NCBI RefSeq assembly: GCF_000429325.1
Contig: NZ_AUBQ01000005.1
Coordinates: forward strand, 344,469 to 408,468
DNA length: 64,000 nt
Direction of reading: 5' to 3'
From: Fundidesulfovibrio putealis DSM 16056
GTDB taxonomy: Bacteria > Desulfobacterota > Desulfovibrionia > Desulfovibrionales > Desulfovibrionaceae
The notes under the pieces are model-generated. The model searched no databases. It saw only the letters and a list, made by a program, of their open reading frames with translations, and was not told where the DNA came from. A program made the translations under genes and the position numbers. This document shows, piece after piece, positions 27,420 to 37,515 of the stretch (position 1 is the stretch's first letter; the number at the start of each line of letters is the position of its first letter).

Positions 27420-28844
27420 CTATTTATAATAGAGCTTGATCTGGTTGGTGAAGCGCTCGGTCTGGCCGGGCGTGGGCTGCCCGGCGGTGATCACCACGGA
27501 TTCGCCCGCGTCGAATTCGGGCGACTGCGCCACGAAGTGCTCGGCGCGCTTCATGTGGCTCTCGTCCGTGACCGGGATCAGGCGCGGGGTGACGCCCCAG
27601 ACGAAGTTCATGTGGTGGATGACGCGCTCGTCCGGGGTCAGGGCGTAGATGGGCAGGTTCGGCCTGCGCGACGAGATGAGGCGCGCCGTGGCGCCGGAGA
27701 GCGAGTGGCTCACCAGGGCCCTGGACTCGGCGTTGTCCGCCAGGATGCAGGCGGAGTAGGCCAGGTACTTGGCCGGGTTCTTTTCCTTCTTGGGGGCGTA
27801 GGGGCCGTCGAGGCGTTCCAGGTAGTAGCTCACGGCGTTGGAGGAGATTTCGCGCATGTAGGACACGGCCTCCACCGGGAAATCGCCCACGGCGGTCTCC
27901 TCGGAGAGCATCACGCAGTCTGCCCCGTCCATGATGGCGTTGGCCACGTCGGTGGATTCGGCCCTGGTGGGGATGGGGTTCTTCACCATGGAGAGGAGCA
28001 TCTGGGTGGCCACGATGGCCGGTTTCTGCGCGTGGCGACAGGCCCGGATGATCTTCTTCTGGATGATGGGCAGCATGGCAATGGGACATTCGGTGCCCAG
28101 GTCGCCGCGCGCCACCATGACCACGTCGGTCAGGGCCAGGATCTCGTCCAGATGGTCCACGGCGTTCTGGCGCTCGAGCTTGGCCACGACCGGAATCCAC
28201 ACGTCGTGCTTCTTGATCTCGCCCTTGATGTGGCGGATGTCGTCGGCGTTCTGCACGAAGGAGATGGCCACGGCGTTCAGCCCGATGTCCAGGCCCTCGT
28301 GCAGGTCCTTGATGTCCTTCTCGGTGAGGGCGGGCAGGGCGTGGTGCTTGCCGGGAAAGGCTATGCCCTTGCGCGAGGACAGCATGCCGGCGTTGTGGGC
28401 CTGCATCTCGAAGAGCCGGTCGGACTTCACGGTGCGGGTCACGGTGAATTGCAGCATGCCGTCGGAGAGGTTCACGGGCATGCCCGGAGCGAGTCCGGAC
28501 AAGAGGCCCGGCACGTCCAGCGGCACGAAGGTCCGGTCGCCCAGGTCGCCGGGGACTTCGTCCGGCAGGCCCAGCAGCAGTATCTCTCCCTTGTCCACCT
28601 GCCTGGGGGCGTTGGCGATCTCGCCGATGCGGGTCTTGGGGCCGCACAGGTCGCCAAGCGCGGTGAGCGGGCGCCCGATCTCGGACTCCACGTCGCGGAT
28701 GATCTTTATGATCGGCTCGAAGTCCGCAGCCACGGAGTGGGAGAAGTTGAGCCGGAAAATGGAGGCTCCGGCCAGGGCCAGGGCCTTTATGGACTCGCGC
28801 GACATGGATGCGGGGCCTAACGTGGCGATGATCTTGGTGGTCAT
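27420..28844 (-). CDS. pyk: Pyruvate kinase
   Basis: 474 residues from ATG 28844 (CGGAGA upstream), the normal bacterial length. Conserved: TTKIIATLGPAS at the start, FRLNFSHS, the domain B insertion, VVAKLERQNAVDHLDEI, VMVARGDLGTE and the PK signature region CVMLSEETAVGDFPVEAV. Converts phosphoenolpyruvate and ADP to pyruvate and ATP. The sequence upstream of 28844 stays open to 29066 but overlaps a divergent gene start and is not coding. Confidence 0.95.
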   Translation of the reverse strand: MTTKIIATLGPASMSRESIKALALAGASIFRLNFSHSVAADFEPIIKIIRDVESEIGRPLTALGDLCGPKTRIGEIANAPRQVDKGEILLLGLPDEVPGDLGDRTFVPLDVPGLLSGLAPGMPVNLSDGMLQFTVTRTVKSDRLFEMQAHNAGMLSSRKGIAFPGKHHALPALTEKDIKDLHEGLDIGLNAVAISFVQNADDIRHIKGEIKKHDVWIPVVAKLERQNAVDHLDEILALTDVVMVARGDLGTECPIAMLPIIQKKIIRACRHAQKPAIVATQMLLSMVKNPIPTRAESTDVANAIMDGADCVMLSEETAVGDFPVEAVSYMREISSNAVSYYLERLDGPYAPKKEKNPAKYLAYSACILADNAESRALVSHSLSGATARLISSRRPNLPIYALTPDERVIHHMNFVWGVTPRLIPVTDESHMKRAEHFVAQSPEFDAGESVVITAGQPTPGQTERFTNQIKLYYK

Positions 28845-28986
28845 GGGGTTCTCCGGGAGAGGGTTCGGCGTCATGTATACCGGATCGGGTTGTGGTTGTG
28901 TATCAAAAAAACGCTTTTGGGACGGGGCACAAAGGGATGCGCTCCGCCGGGCTTTTGTGTAAAACCCGGTCAGCGAGGACCAGTCA

Positions 28987-30162
28987 ATGCTGAACAAAAT
29001 GAGGCTTCTCACCCCCGGCCCCACGCCGCTGCCCGAAGAGGTGCGCCTGGCCATGGCCCGGGACATGATCCATCACCGCAAGGCGGAATTCCTGCCCGTG
29101 ATGCAGGATGTGCGCGCCGGGCTGAAATATCTCTTCCAGACCTCCCAGGAGGTCATGCCCCTGTCGTGCTCCGGCACCGGGGCCATGGCCGCCGCCGTCA
29201 CCAACCTGTTCTCCCCCGGCGAGAAGATCCTGTGCGTCGAGGGCGGCAAGTTCGGCGAGCGCTGGGGCGAAATCTGCGACATGCACGGCCAGATTCCCGT
29301 GCGCATGCCCGTGGAATGGGGCCAGGCGGTAGATCCGCAGGCCGTGCGGGCCATCCTGGACGCCGATCCCTCCATCACGGGCGTGTGCGTTCAGGCCTCC
29401 GAGACCTCCACGGGCGTTCTGCACCCCGTGAAGGAGCTGGCCAAGATCACCAAGGGGCGCGACGTCCTCCTGGTGGTGGACGGCATCTCCGCCGTTGGCA
29501 TCTCGCCCTGCCCCATGGACGCCTGGGAGCTGGACTGCCTGCTCACCGGGTCGCAGAAGGGGCTCATGCTGCCGCCGGGCCTGGCCTTCATCGCCTGCTC
29601 GGACAAGGCCTGGGCCAAGTGCGCCACGGTGAAGCCCGCCAACTTCTATTTCCAGCTTCAGGGCGAGCGCGAGAAGATCGCCAAAAACCAGACCATGTTC
29701 ACCTCCTCGGTGGGGCTTCTGGTGGGGCTTCGCGAGAGCATGAGGCTCTTTAGGGAGTTCGGACTGGAGAACCTGTTCCGCAAGCAGTGGGCGCTGACCA
29801 TGATGGCCCGCGAGGGCGCGGCGGCCATGGGCCTTACGCTTCTGGCCCCGGACAGCTTCACCTGGGGGCTCACGGCCATCAAGATGCCGCTTGGAGTTGA
29901 TGGGTCGGCAGTGGTCAAGGCCGCGTCCAATGATTATGGGGTGGTATTGGCAGCAGGCCAGGGCCACATGAAGGATCAGGTGGTGCGCCTTGGGCACATG
30001 GGGCACGTGGACTTCGGGGACGTGCTGGCCGGGCTGGCCGCCTTCCGCGAGGCCTTCGTCGCCTCCGGCGGCTACGTGAGCTGTCCCGACTGCCTGGAAC
30101 GGGCCATGAACGCCTACGGGCAGGCCATGAAATCCGGCCCCCCGGCCCATCTGTGCGCCTAA
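28987..30162 (+). CDS. Class V PLP aminotransferase, alanine/serine-glyoxylate type
   Basis: 391 residues. TPGPTPLPEEVR, CSGTGAMAAAVTNL (phosphate binding), VVDGISAVGISPCPMD (Asp165 to the PLP pyridine) and TGSQKGLMLPPG with Schiff-base K191 define the family. Members use alanine or serine with glyoxylate, or act as aspartate aminotransferase in some anaerobes and cyanobacteria; the substrate cannot be read from the sequence. It is divergent from pyk and begins a plus-strand group with DUF1844 and argC. Confidence 0.88.
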   Translation: MLNKMRLLTPGPTPLPEEVRLAMARDMIHHRKAEFLPVMQDVRAGLKYLFQTSQEVMPLSCSGTGAMAAAVTNLFSPGEKILCVEGGKFGERWGEICDMHGQIPVRMPVEWGQAVDPQAVRAILDADPSITGVCVQASETSTGVLHPVKELAKITKGRDVLLVVDGISAVGISPCPMDAWELDCLLTGSQKGLMLPPGLAFIACSDKAWAKCATVKPANFYFQLQGEREKIAKNQTMFTSSVGLLVGLRESMRLFREFGLENLFRKQWALTMMAREGAAAMGLTLLAPDSFTWGLTAIKMPLGVDGSAVVKAASNDYGVVLAAGQGHMKDQVVRLGHMGHVDFGDVLAGLAAFREAFVASGGYVSCPDCLERAMNAYGQAMKSGPPAHLCA

Positions 30163-30184
30163 TCGGCCACCTGGAGGAGTTTCC

Positions 30185-30493
30185 ATGAATCAGAAGAACG
30201 AGTGCGACACCTGCCCCGACGGACAGGCCGACTATGCCGGAATGTGCCTGCCCGAGGTCGATTTCATCACCTTCGTGTATTCCCTGGCCTCGGCGGCCAT
30301 GGTGCACCTGGGAGAGATGCCGGAGCCGGAATCCGGCCAGACTTCGGTCAGCCTGCCGCTGGCCAAGCACACCATCGACACCCTGGCCATGCTCCATGAG
30401 AAGACCAGGGGCAATCTCGCCGAAGACGAGGCCAAGCACCTGGGCGACATCCTGGCGCACCTGCGCATGATCTACGTCCGCGCCAACGGTTGA
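30185..30493 (+). CDS. DUF1844 protein
   Basis: 102 residues, ATG after GGAGG. The core VDFITFVYSLASAAMVHLGEMP, LAKHTIDTLAMLHEKTRGNL and DEAKHLGDILAHLRMIYV matches DUF1844 (PF08899), a small helical family of unknown function found in deltaproteobacteria and Bacteroidetes. The N-terminus has a CDTC pair and one more Cys. It is placed between the aminotransferase and argC with short gaps, consistent with one transcript. Confidence 0.85.
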   Translation: MNQKNECDTCPDGQADYAGMCLPEVDFITFVYSLASAAMVHLGEMPEPESGQTSVSLPLAKHTIDTLAMLHEKTRGNLAEDEAKHLGDILAHLRMIYVRANG

Positions 30494-30604
30494 GTGTCTG
30501 CGGGCGCGGGCCGCGTGCCGAAACGGCAGCGCCACGACTGAATGAGTATTCCCGGCCTCGCAGGCCGTCATGATCTGGCCGCGCAAGCGGAGCAGGAGGT
30601 TTTG

Positions 30605-31657
30605 ATGTCTCGGATTCCCGTTGGGCTGGTGGGCGTCACCGGCTATACCGGCATGGAACTGGCGCGGCTTCTGGCCGTGCATCCCTCCCTGGAACTGGTC
30701 CGGGCCACCTCGCGCACGGACGCGGGCAAGACCCTGGCCGAGATATACCCCTTCGTGCAGGGCACGCGCCTTGAGCACCTGACCCTCACCCAGCCCGACG
30801 CCAAGGACCTTGCGGCCTCATGCCAGCTGGTCTTCCTGGCCGTGCCCCACGGCGCGGCCATGGACACCGCCGCCGAGCTCCTGGAGGCCGGACTCAGGGT
30901 GGTGGACCTCTCCGCCGATTTCCGCCTGCGCGACCCCGACATCTACGCCCAGTGGTACAACCTGGAGCACCGCCACCCCGGCCTGATCGGCGAAGCAGTG
31001 TACGGCCTGCCCGAGCGCTACGCGGACAAGATCGTCCCGGCCCGGCTGATCGCCAATCCGGGCTGCTACCCCACCTCGGTGATCCTGGGCCTGTGGCCTG
31101 CGCTCGAAACCGGGCTGATCGAGACGGGCGACATCGTCTGCGACTGCAAATCCGGCACGTCCGGGGCCGGGCGCAAGGCGTCCGTGCCTACGCTGTTCTG
31201 CGAGATGCACGACAACTTCCGGGCCTACGGCCTGGGCACGCACCGGCACACCCCGGAGATCGAGCAGGAGCTCGGCCACCTCGCCGGGCACTCCATGACC
31301 GTGTCCTTCAACCCGCACATCCTGCCCATCGACCGGGGCATCCTGTCCACCCTCTACGGCAGGCTGAGAGGCGGCGCGACCCTGGACACCGTGCACTCGC
31401 TCTACTCGGACCACTACGCCCACCACCCCTGGGTGCGCGTGCTGCCCAAGGGAAAATTGCCCGAGACGCGCCACGTGCGCGGCACCATGTTCTGCGACCT
31501 GGGGCTGGTGGTGGACCCGCGCACCAACCGCCTGATCGTGGTCTCGGCCATCGACAACCTCTGCCGTGGCGCGTCCGGCCAGGCCCTGGCCTGCGCCAAC
31601 CTGATGCTGGGACTCGACGTGACGGAAGGGCTGGCCCTCTCGCCGTTCATGCCTTAA
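30605..31657 (+). CDS. argC: N-acetyl-gamma-glutamyl-phosphate reductase
   Basis: 350 residues, ATG 30605 with AGGAGG 5 nt upstream. NADP-binding GLVGVTGYTGMELARLL, catalytic Cys154 in ANPGCYPTS, and the KSGTSGAGRK and HRHTPEIEQEL segments identify ArgC, the third step of arginine synthesis (reduction of N-acetylglutamyl phosphate to the semialdehyde). No other arg genes are next to it. An in-frame ATG at 30542 would add 21 unsupported residues. Confidence 0.96.
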   Translation: MSRIPVGLVGVTGYTGMELARLLAVHPSLELVRATSRTDAGKTLAEIYPFVQGTRLEHLTLTQPDAKDLAASCQLVFLAVPHGAAMDTAAELLEAGLRVVDLSADFRLRDPDIYAQWYNLEHRHPGLIGEAVYGLPERYADKIVPARLIANPGCYPTSVILGLWPALETGLIETGDIVCDCKSGTSGAGRKASVPTLFCEMHDNFRAYGLGTHRHTPEIEQELGHLAGHSMTVSFNPHILPIDRGILSTLYGRLRGGATLDTVHSLYSDHYAHHPWVRVLPKGKLPETRHVRGTMFCDLGLVVDPRTNRLIVVSAIDNLCRGASGQALACANLMLGLDVTEGLALSPFMP

Positions 31658-31732
31658 GATGGCGTAAGCTGGCGGGAGCCGCCGGAGGATCGCGCGTCGG
31701 CGCATCCCGAGCAGGCCGTCATGGGATGAGGC

Positions 31733-33028
31733 ATGAAAGAAACAGCCGAGCAGCAGACGACGGGCGACGACATCCTGGAGCACGTGTTCGTGGCACGCCA
31801 GCCCATCTTCGACACGAAGATGAAGGTCTGGGGCTACGAACTGCTCTACCGACACGCTGCCGGGGCCTCAGAGGCCCTCATCGCCGACGGGGACATGGCC
31901 ACCTCCAACGTCATCGCCGACGGCGTGACTCTGGGGCGCACCGGCCTGTCCCAGGGCGAGAAGACCCTGGTCAACTTCCCCATGCAGCTCCTGCTGGACG
32001 GCTTCGGCTTCGCCCTGCCGCCGGACAATTGCATCATCGAGATCCTGGAGACGGTGGAGCCCACCCCGGAGATCCTCGCCGCCCTGAAAAAGCTCAAGCA
32101 CGCGGGCTACACGCTGGCCCTGGATGACTTCGTGGGCCAGCCCGAGCACGCGCCGTTCCTGGAGTTGGCCGACATCATCAAGGTGGACGTGCTGGGCACG
32201 CCTCCGGGCGAGCTGGCCGGGATGGCCGCACGGCTGGGGGGAGGCAAGCGGCTGCTGCTGGCCGAAAAGGTCGAGGACGCGGCCATGCACCAGAAGGCCC
32301 TGGGCCTGGGGTTCTCGCTGTTCCAGGGGTACTTTTTCCAGAAGCCGGAGCTGGTGAAGGGCCGCAAGATGTCCAGCTCCGAGATGTCCAAGGTCAAGCT
32401 GCTCAAGGAACTTGCCGACGAGGATTTCGACCCCGGCAAGGTCTCCAGGATCATCGAGACCGACCTCTCCCTCTCCTACCGCCTGCTGCGCTACATCAAC
32501 TCCGCCTCCTTCGGGCGCGAAGAGGCCATCGACTCCATACGCCAGGCCATCATGGTGCTCGGGCAGCGCAACCTCTCCAAGTGGCTCCAGGCCGTGCTCA
32601 TGAGCGACCTGAACCCCACGCCCAAGGGCAGGGAATTGGTGATCATGTCCGTGCGGCGCGCCAAGTTTCTGGAACTCTTGGGGAAGATTCTGCGTCAGCC
32701 CCCGGCCAGACCGGACGCGCTTTTCGTGCTGGGACTCTTCTCCATGCTGGACTCGGTGCTTGGGATTCCCATGGACGAGGTGCTGAAGGACCTCCCGCTG
32801 ACCCCGGCCCTGGCCGAGGCCCTGAGCGGCGAACGCAACAAGGCTCACGAGCTTCTGAGTCTGGCCCAGGACCTGGAGCGGGCCGACTGGACGGCCGTGG
32901 GGAGTGTCCTGCAAGGGCTGCAACTGCCCGCCAACACGGCGTCCAAACTGCACGCGGACGCCCAGCGCTTCACCGGGGAGCTGATGCGGGAAGTGTGCGT
33001 GCTGCCGCAACCGGGGAAAAGGCACTGA
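31733..33028 (+). CDS. EAL-HDOD signalling protein (YuxH/COG3434)
   Basis: 431 residues. Residues about 18-205 are an EAL-like domain (VARQPIFDTKMKVWGYELLYR, EILETVEP, LALDDF, ADIIKVDVLG). The catalytic EAL triad is replaced by ELL, and several metal ligands appear altered, so c-di-GMP hydrolysis is doubtful. Residues about 210-400 form an HDOD domain (MSKVKLLKELADEDFDPGKVSRIIETDLSLSYRLLRYINS, split motifs). Such proteins are thought to be signalling adaptors. It lies 75 nt after argC. Confidence 0.88.
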   Translation: MKETAEQQTTGDDILEHVFVARQPIFDTKMKVWGYELLYRHAAGASEALIADGDMATSNVIADGVTLGRTGLSQGEKTLVNFPMQLLLDGFGFALPPDNCIIEILETVEPTPEILAALKKLKHAGYTLALDDFVGQPEHAPFLELADIIKVDVLGTPPGELAGMAARLGGGKRLLLAEKVEDAAMHQKALGLGFSLFQGYFFQKPELVKGRKMSSSEMSKVKLLKELADEDFDPGKVSRIIETDLSLSYRLLRYINSASFGREEAIDSIRQAIMVLGQRNLSKWLQAVLMSDLNPTPKGRELVIMSVRRAKFLELLGKILRQPPARPDALFVLGLFSMLDSVLGIPMDEVLKDLPLTPALAEALSGERNKAHELLSLAQDLERADWTAVGSVLQGLQLPANTASKLHADAQRFTGELMREVCVLPQPGKRH

Positions 33029-33084
33029 GGCGAGATAACACGTTGACACGTGATTTTTCTGGAGAGCGTTTTCGGTCGTAATAT

Positions 33085-33528
33085 CTAGGTCTTCTTCGTG
33101 TGTAGAGGAAGATCACCAAAGCAGACGCGGTGCCTGAGATGTAATTCTTCTTCTGCTGCAGCTGGCCTGTCAGTTAAAGCCCACCGGATGAGTATCGTTG
33201 CACGATCTTCTTCTTTGGTGATTTCGTTCCTGATTCTATTTCCTGCAGAATGAGGGAGCTTTCCCTGGACAAGCCCTCTCACTATTCGTTTGTGAAGGTT
33301 GCCTGATTTGCCGATGGTCAAGGAACAGCCTTTCGGATTTGCCTTGACATCGTATACCCCGGGAGATTTGGGGAGTGTTACGCGATTGTTCCTCACAGAT
33401 TCCCATGTCACCCAGTCAGACCAATCGAGAAGAATGTTGCCAAGATGGAGCCGTTGGTGCTCCCCACCCGTATTGTTGAAATCTGAATTCGTTCCAAACG
33501 CTTGGTTCTCAGCAGGATGCTGACTCAC
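33085..33528 (-). CDS. Small GIY-YIG nuclease-like protein
   Basis: 147 residues. The pattern SPGVYDV (56-62) and, ten residues later, LTIGKSGNLHKRI (70-82) reproduces the GIY...YIG core with G-V-Y and T-I-G, followed by the Arg of the second helix. A Glu cluster AAAEEELHLRHR near 127 fits the catalytic Glu. It is more AT-rich than its neighbours. The start overlaps the paaK stop (ATGA), so translation is coupled. Stand-alone small GIY-YIG proteins occur in mobile DNA and repair; its target is unknown. Confidence 0.6.
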   Translation of the reverse strand: MSQHPAENQAFGTNSDFNNTGGEHQRLHLGNILLDWSDWVTWESVRNNRVTLPKSPGVYDVKANPKGCSLTIGKSGNLHKRIVRGLVQGKLPHSAGNRIRNEITKEEDRATILIRWALTDRPAAAEEELHLRHRVCFGDLPLHTKKT

Positions 33529-34826
33529 TGCTCCCCCGCCTCCCGGTCGTCCACCACGCGTTTGGTCTTGCCGAAGCTCCTGGGCAGTTCGCCCTGTCCC
33601 ATCACCTCCACCCAGGCCCGCACCATCACCTGCTTGCGCAGCTCTTCGCTCACGGCCTCGGACAGGTTCTGGTCGTAGGCGGGGTCGGCCTCGGGGCGGC
33701 GCTCCACCTGCAGGAGCATCTGGTCCTTGCCGCCCTTGCGGAACAGGTGGATGCGGAACTCACTGCCAAGCTCCTTGAACAGTTCGATCACGGCGGCCAC
33801 CTGGCCGGGGTAGATGTTCACGCCCCGGAAGATGATCATGTCGTCGGAGCGGCCCAGGATCTTGTCGTGGCGCGGCAGGCGCACCCCGCAGGAGCACTCG
33901 CCGGGCAAAAGGCGCGTCAGGTCGCGCGTGCGGTAGCGGATAAGCGGCGCGGCCTCCTTGCGAAGCGTGGTCACCACCATCTCGCCCACCTCGCCCGGAG
34001 CCACGGGCCTAAGCGTCTGCGGGTCCAGAATCTCCAGGATGTACAGGTCCGACCAGTAGTGGATGCCTGCGTGAGCGCAGCACTCCAGGCCGGTGCCCGG
34101 CCCGTAGAGCTCGGTCATGCCCACGATGTCGAAGCTCTCCTCGATGCCAAGCAGTTCGTGGATGCGCCTTCGCATCTTGTCGGAGTGCGGTTCGGCCCCG
34201 AAGATGGCCTTTTTCAGGGCGATCTTGCCCTTCAGGTGGCGCTTCTGCACCTCCTCGGCCATGAGCAGCGCCATGGAGGCCGTGGAGCACAGCGTGGTGG
34301 TCTGCATGTCCTCCAGAAGCTGCAGGTGGATCTCCATGTTGCCCGGCCCAACGGGCACGGCCATAGCCCCGAAGTGCTCGCAGCCGATCTGGAAGCCCGC
34401 ACCCGCCGTCCATAGGCCGTAGCCCACCGCGATCTGCACCCGGTCCAGCACGGAGAGCCCGGCCATCTCGTAGCAGCGGGCGAACATGTGCTTCCAGGTG
34501 TCGATGTCGGTCTGGGTGTAGGCCAGCACCTTGCGCTTGCCCGTGGTGCCGGACGAGGCGTGCACGCGCACCACGTCCTCCTGGGGCACGGACAGGAGCG
34601 GCAGGGGGTAGCCCTCGCGCAGGTCGTCCGTGGTGGTGAAGGGCAGGGAGGTGATGTCCTCCAGGGACAGGGTCATGCCCGGTTCGTACCCGGCTGCCGT
34701 GAGCTTCTGCCTGTAGGCCGGGTTGCCCGCGAAGGCGTGCGCCAGGGTCCAGTTGAGCCCGGAGATCTGGATGGCGGAAATTTCGTCGGCGGAAATATCA
34801 GGAATGAAGCGATGGGATGTGGGCAT
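33525..34826 (-). CDS. Phenylacetate-CoA ligase family (PaaK-like) AMP-forming enzyme
   Basis: 433 residues, typical of PaaK. The adenylation P-loop HASSGTTGKRKVLAYTQTD (about 94-112), GYGLWTAGAGFQIG, AEPHSDKMR, EXY-like TELYGPGTGLECCAHAGIH, and the GRSDDMIIFRGVNIYPGQV hinge are all seen, with a C-terminal subdomain. It activates phenylacetate or other aryl acids as CoA thioesters. In anaerobes, relatives salvage aryl acids for amino acid synthesis or degrade them. Its position after the trp/aromatic block suggests indoleacetate or phenylacetate as substrate (inference). Confidence 0.88.
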   Translation of the reverse strand: MPTSHRFIPDISADEISAIQISGLNWTLAHAFAGNPAYRQKLTAAGYEPGMTLSLEDITSLPFTTTDDLREGYPLPLLSVPQEDVVRVHASSGTTGKRKVLAYTQTDIDTWKHMFARCYEMAGLSVLDRVQIAVGYGLWTAGAGFQIGCEHFGAMAVPVGPGNMEIHLQLLEDMQTTTLCSTASMALLMAEEVQKRHLKGKIALKKAIFGAEPHSDKMRRRIHELLGIEESFDIVGMTELYGPGTGLECCAHAGIHYWSDLYILEILDPQTLRPVAPGEVGEMVVTTLRKEAAPLIRYRTRDLTRLLPGECSCGVRLPRHDKILGRSDDMIIFRGVNIYPGQVAAVIELFKELGSEFRIHLFRKGGKDQMLLQVERRPEADPAYDQNLSEAVSEELRKQVMVRAWVEVMGQGELPRSFGKTKRVVDDREAGEQ

Positions 34827-34889
34827 GGGTCTAAAGTCCGTGGTTTCAGGTGGTTGCGGTAGGCTGCTGCGCGCCGCGCGTGTTCCAGG

Positions 34890-35756
34890 CTACCCCAAAA
34901 GCGCGATGAGAAAAACCCCCAGGACCATGAGTGCGGCCCCGGCCAGACGCTCGCGCACCTTGCCCTCGCGCAGCACCAGCCAGCCGAGCAGCACCGCGAA
35001 CACCGCGCTCATGCGCTTCACGCCGATCACGTAGGGTACGATGGCCACGGTGAGCGCGTACATCTGGCAGGCGCAGGTCACGGCTTCCAGGAAGCCGGTG
35101 GCGGCAAGCTCGAAGGGCTTGTCCAGCACCTGCCGGAAGCCGCGTCGGGAATATTTCCATACCACCGGGGTCTGGCAGATGGTCGTAAACCCGAAGGCGC
35201 AGGCGATCCAGAACATGGGCGACGAATTTCGCAGGCCGATCTTGTCGATATTGGCGGAAATCGACCACAAAAAGGCCACGATCAGCATGTAGCGCACGCC
35301 CTTGTCGCTGACCAAGGCCTTGAACGGCCCAAGCCAGCCCTTGCGCGAGCCGTTCAGGTTCAAAACGTAGGACCCGGCCACGATGCAGACGATCCCCACT
35401 ATGCCCGCCGGGTCCGGCACCTCGCCAAGCATCAGCGGCGAGGTGATCAGCAGAAACAGCGGCGTGGCCGTGAGCATGGGCGCGGCCAGCGACAAATCCG
35501 CCGCCTCCAGCGACTTGACGTAGAACATGAACGTGACCACGGCCATGGGGCCGATGGTCAGAAGCGCCCACCAGAAGCCGGGCGTCAGTTCCGGGACGCC
35601 TTCACGAAGCGCCGCCACGGACAGAAACAGCGTGGTGGACAGGCAATAGGCCCAGACCACCACAGGCGCTTCCACGCCGGTGACGCTACGCTTCAGGCAA
35701 AGGTCCTTCACGGCCTGACTCAAGGCCGCCACAAGCATAAGGCCGACCCACAGCAT
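34890..35756 (-). CDS. DMT-superfamily (EamA) transporter
   Basis: 288 residues and ten predicted hydrophobic segments in two EamA repeats: the first ends LGVPD-like (LGEVPDPAGIVGIVCIVAGSYVL), the second ends LVLREGKVRERLAGAALMVLGVFLI. Such proteins export amino acids or related metabolites. The start is directly next to the pirin stop (no gap). Position downstream of trpA hints at an aromatic metabolite, without direct evidence. Confidence 0.85.
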   Translation of the reverse strand: MLWVGLMLVAALSQAVKDLCLKRSVTGVEAPVVVWAYCLSTTLFLSVAALREGVPELTPGFWWALLTIGPMAVVTFMFYVKSLEAADLSLAAPMLTATPLFLLITSPLMLGEVPDPAGIVGIVCIVAGSYVLNLNGSRKGWLGPFKALVSDKGVRYMLIVAFLWSISANIDKIGLRNSSPMFWIACAFGFTTICQTPVVWKYSRRGFRQVLDKPFELAATGFLEAVTCACQMYALTVAIVPYVIGVKRMSAVFAVLLGWLVLREGKVRERLAGAALMVLGVFLIALLG

Positions 35757-36506
<750 letters not shown>

Positions 36507-36533
36507 GGCGCACCTCCGAAGGGTTTCTTAACC

Positions 36534-37307
36534 CTATTTCCCCGCAGGACGCCAGCCCTCCATGAAACTCCCGGCCCCCTTGCCTTCGCGGAGGTGCTTG
36601 ATGAGCGCCGAACCGATCACCACGGCGTCTATGCGGTCGCCGAACGGGGTCACCTGCTCGGGGCGCGCGATGCCGAACCCCAGCGCGATGGGCACGTCGA
36701 AGTACGGGCGCACCTCGTCGAGCTTGGCCAGCACCTCTTCCGGCAGGCTCTCGCGCACGCCAGTGGTGCCCAGCACCGACACGAAGTACACGAACCCGCG
36801 CGCCTTTTCGGCGTAGAGCTTGAGGCGCTCCGCAGGCGTGTTCAGGCCCACCAGGCAGATGACGTCCACGCCCGTGCCTTCAAGCGCCGCCGATGCGGGC
36901 TGGGCCTCCTCAAGAGGCAAGTCCGGGATGATCAGCCCCGACACGCCAGCCGCCGCACAGTCGCGCCCCAGGCGTTCCAGGCCGTACTGCAGGAAGGGGT
37001 TGTAGTAGCCCATGAGCACCAGCCCGGCCTTGAAGTCGCCCTTGCGGCGGGCCAGTTCGCCAAGAATCCAGGAGAGGCACGCGCCCTTCTCCAGGCACTC
37101 CAGGCTGGCCTGCTCCACCACGGGGCCGTCGGCAACCGGGTCCGAGAAGGGGACGCCTATCTCGATGATGTCCGCGCCTGCCGCGTCCAGGGCGGTCAGC
37201 TCGTCCCAGAAGCGCTCCCGGTCCGGGAATCCGGCGGGCAGGTATGGGATTACAGCCTTGCGGCCTGCGGCGTTGGCGGCGCGTATGCGGTCGGTGAGAA
37301 TCGACAT
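36534..37307 (-). CDS. trpA: Tryptophan synthase alpha subunit
   Basis: 257 residues. Catalytic E49 and D60 occur at the same numbers as in Salmonella (ADIIEIGVPFSDPVADGP), followed by KAGLVLMGYYNPFLQYG and VIIGSALIK-like VVIGSALIKHL. It cleaves indole-3-glycerol phosphate to indole, which is channelled to TrpB. The Shine-Dalgarno GGAGG (37320-37316) is part of the type B repeat core. It is the last biosynthetic gene of the aromatic operon. Confidence 0.97.
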   Translation of the reverse strand: MSILTDRIRAANAAGRKAVIPYLPAGFPDRERFWDELTALDAAGADIIEIGVPFSDPVADGPVVEQASLECLEKGACLSWILGELARRKGDFKAGLVLMGYYNPFLQYGLERLGRDCAAAGVSGLIIPDLPLEEAQPASAALEGTGVDVICLVGLNTPAERLKLYAEKARGFVYFVSVLGTTGVRESLPEEVLAKLDEVRPYFDVPIALGFGIARPEQVTPFGDRIDAVVIGSALIKHLREGKGAGSFMEGWRPAGK

Positions 37308-37311
37308 GGGG

Positions 37312-37386
37312 GATGCCTCCGGCGGCCAGAGAGGAAACTTTTTGGAAAAAAGTTTTCCTCTCTGGACTCTCCTTCAAAAACTTTTA
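37312..37386 (-). repeat. Dispersed hairpin repeat, type B, upstream of trpA
   Basis: Opposite orientation to the copy at 16348. GCCTCCGGCGGCC, then the inverted repeat of AGAGAGGAAACTTTTT / AAAAAGTTTTCCTCTCT, then GACTCTCCTTCAAAAAC. On the trp transcript the long hairpin sits between trpB and trpA, and the GGAGGC at its 3' edge is the trpA ribosome-binding site. The rest of 37308-37515 is GC-rich with runs of G and C. Confidence 0.85.
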
Positions 37387-37515
37387 AGTAGCTTCGCGAC
37401 CAGCGCGGAGGCCAGTCGGGAAGGCGGATATCCATTGCCGGGGTCCGGGGGGAGGCTCTCCCCCCGGCGGGTCCAGGGCGGAGCCTGGCCGGGTCTGGGG
37501 CGGTGCCCCAGTTCG

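Noticed and set aside
27420..28844. Frame upstream of pyk to 29066
   Set aside because: It covers the divergent promoter region and the start of the aminotransferase gene; pyruvate kinase similarity begins at 28844.
33036..33058. CACGT-TGAC-ACGTG followed by ATTTTT
   Set aside because: Only five base pairs; a possible weak terminator between the EAL-HDOD and GIY-YIG genes, but not convincing.
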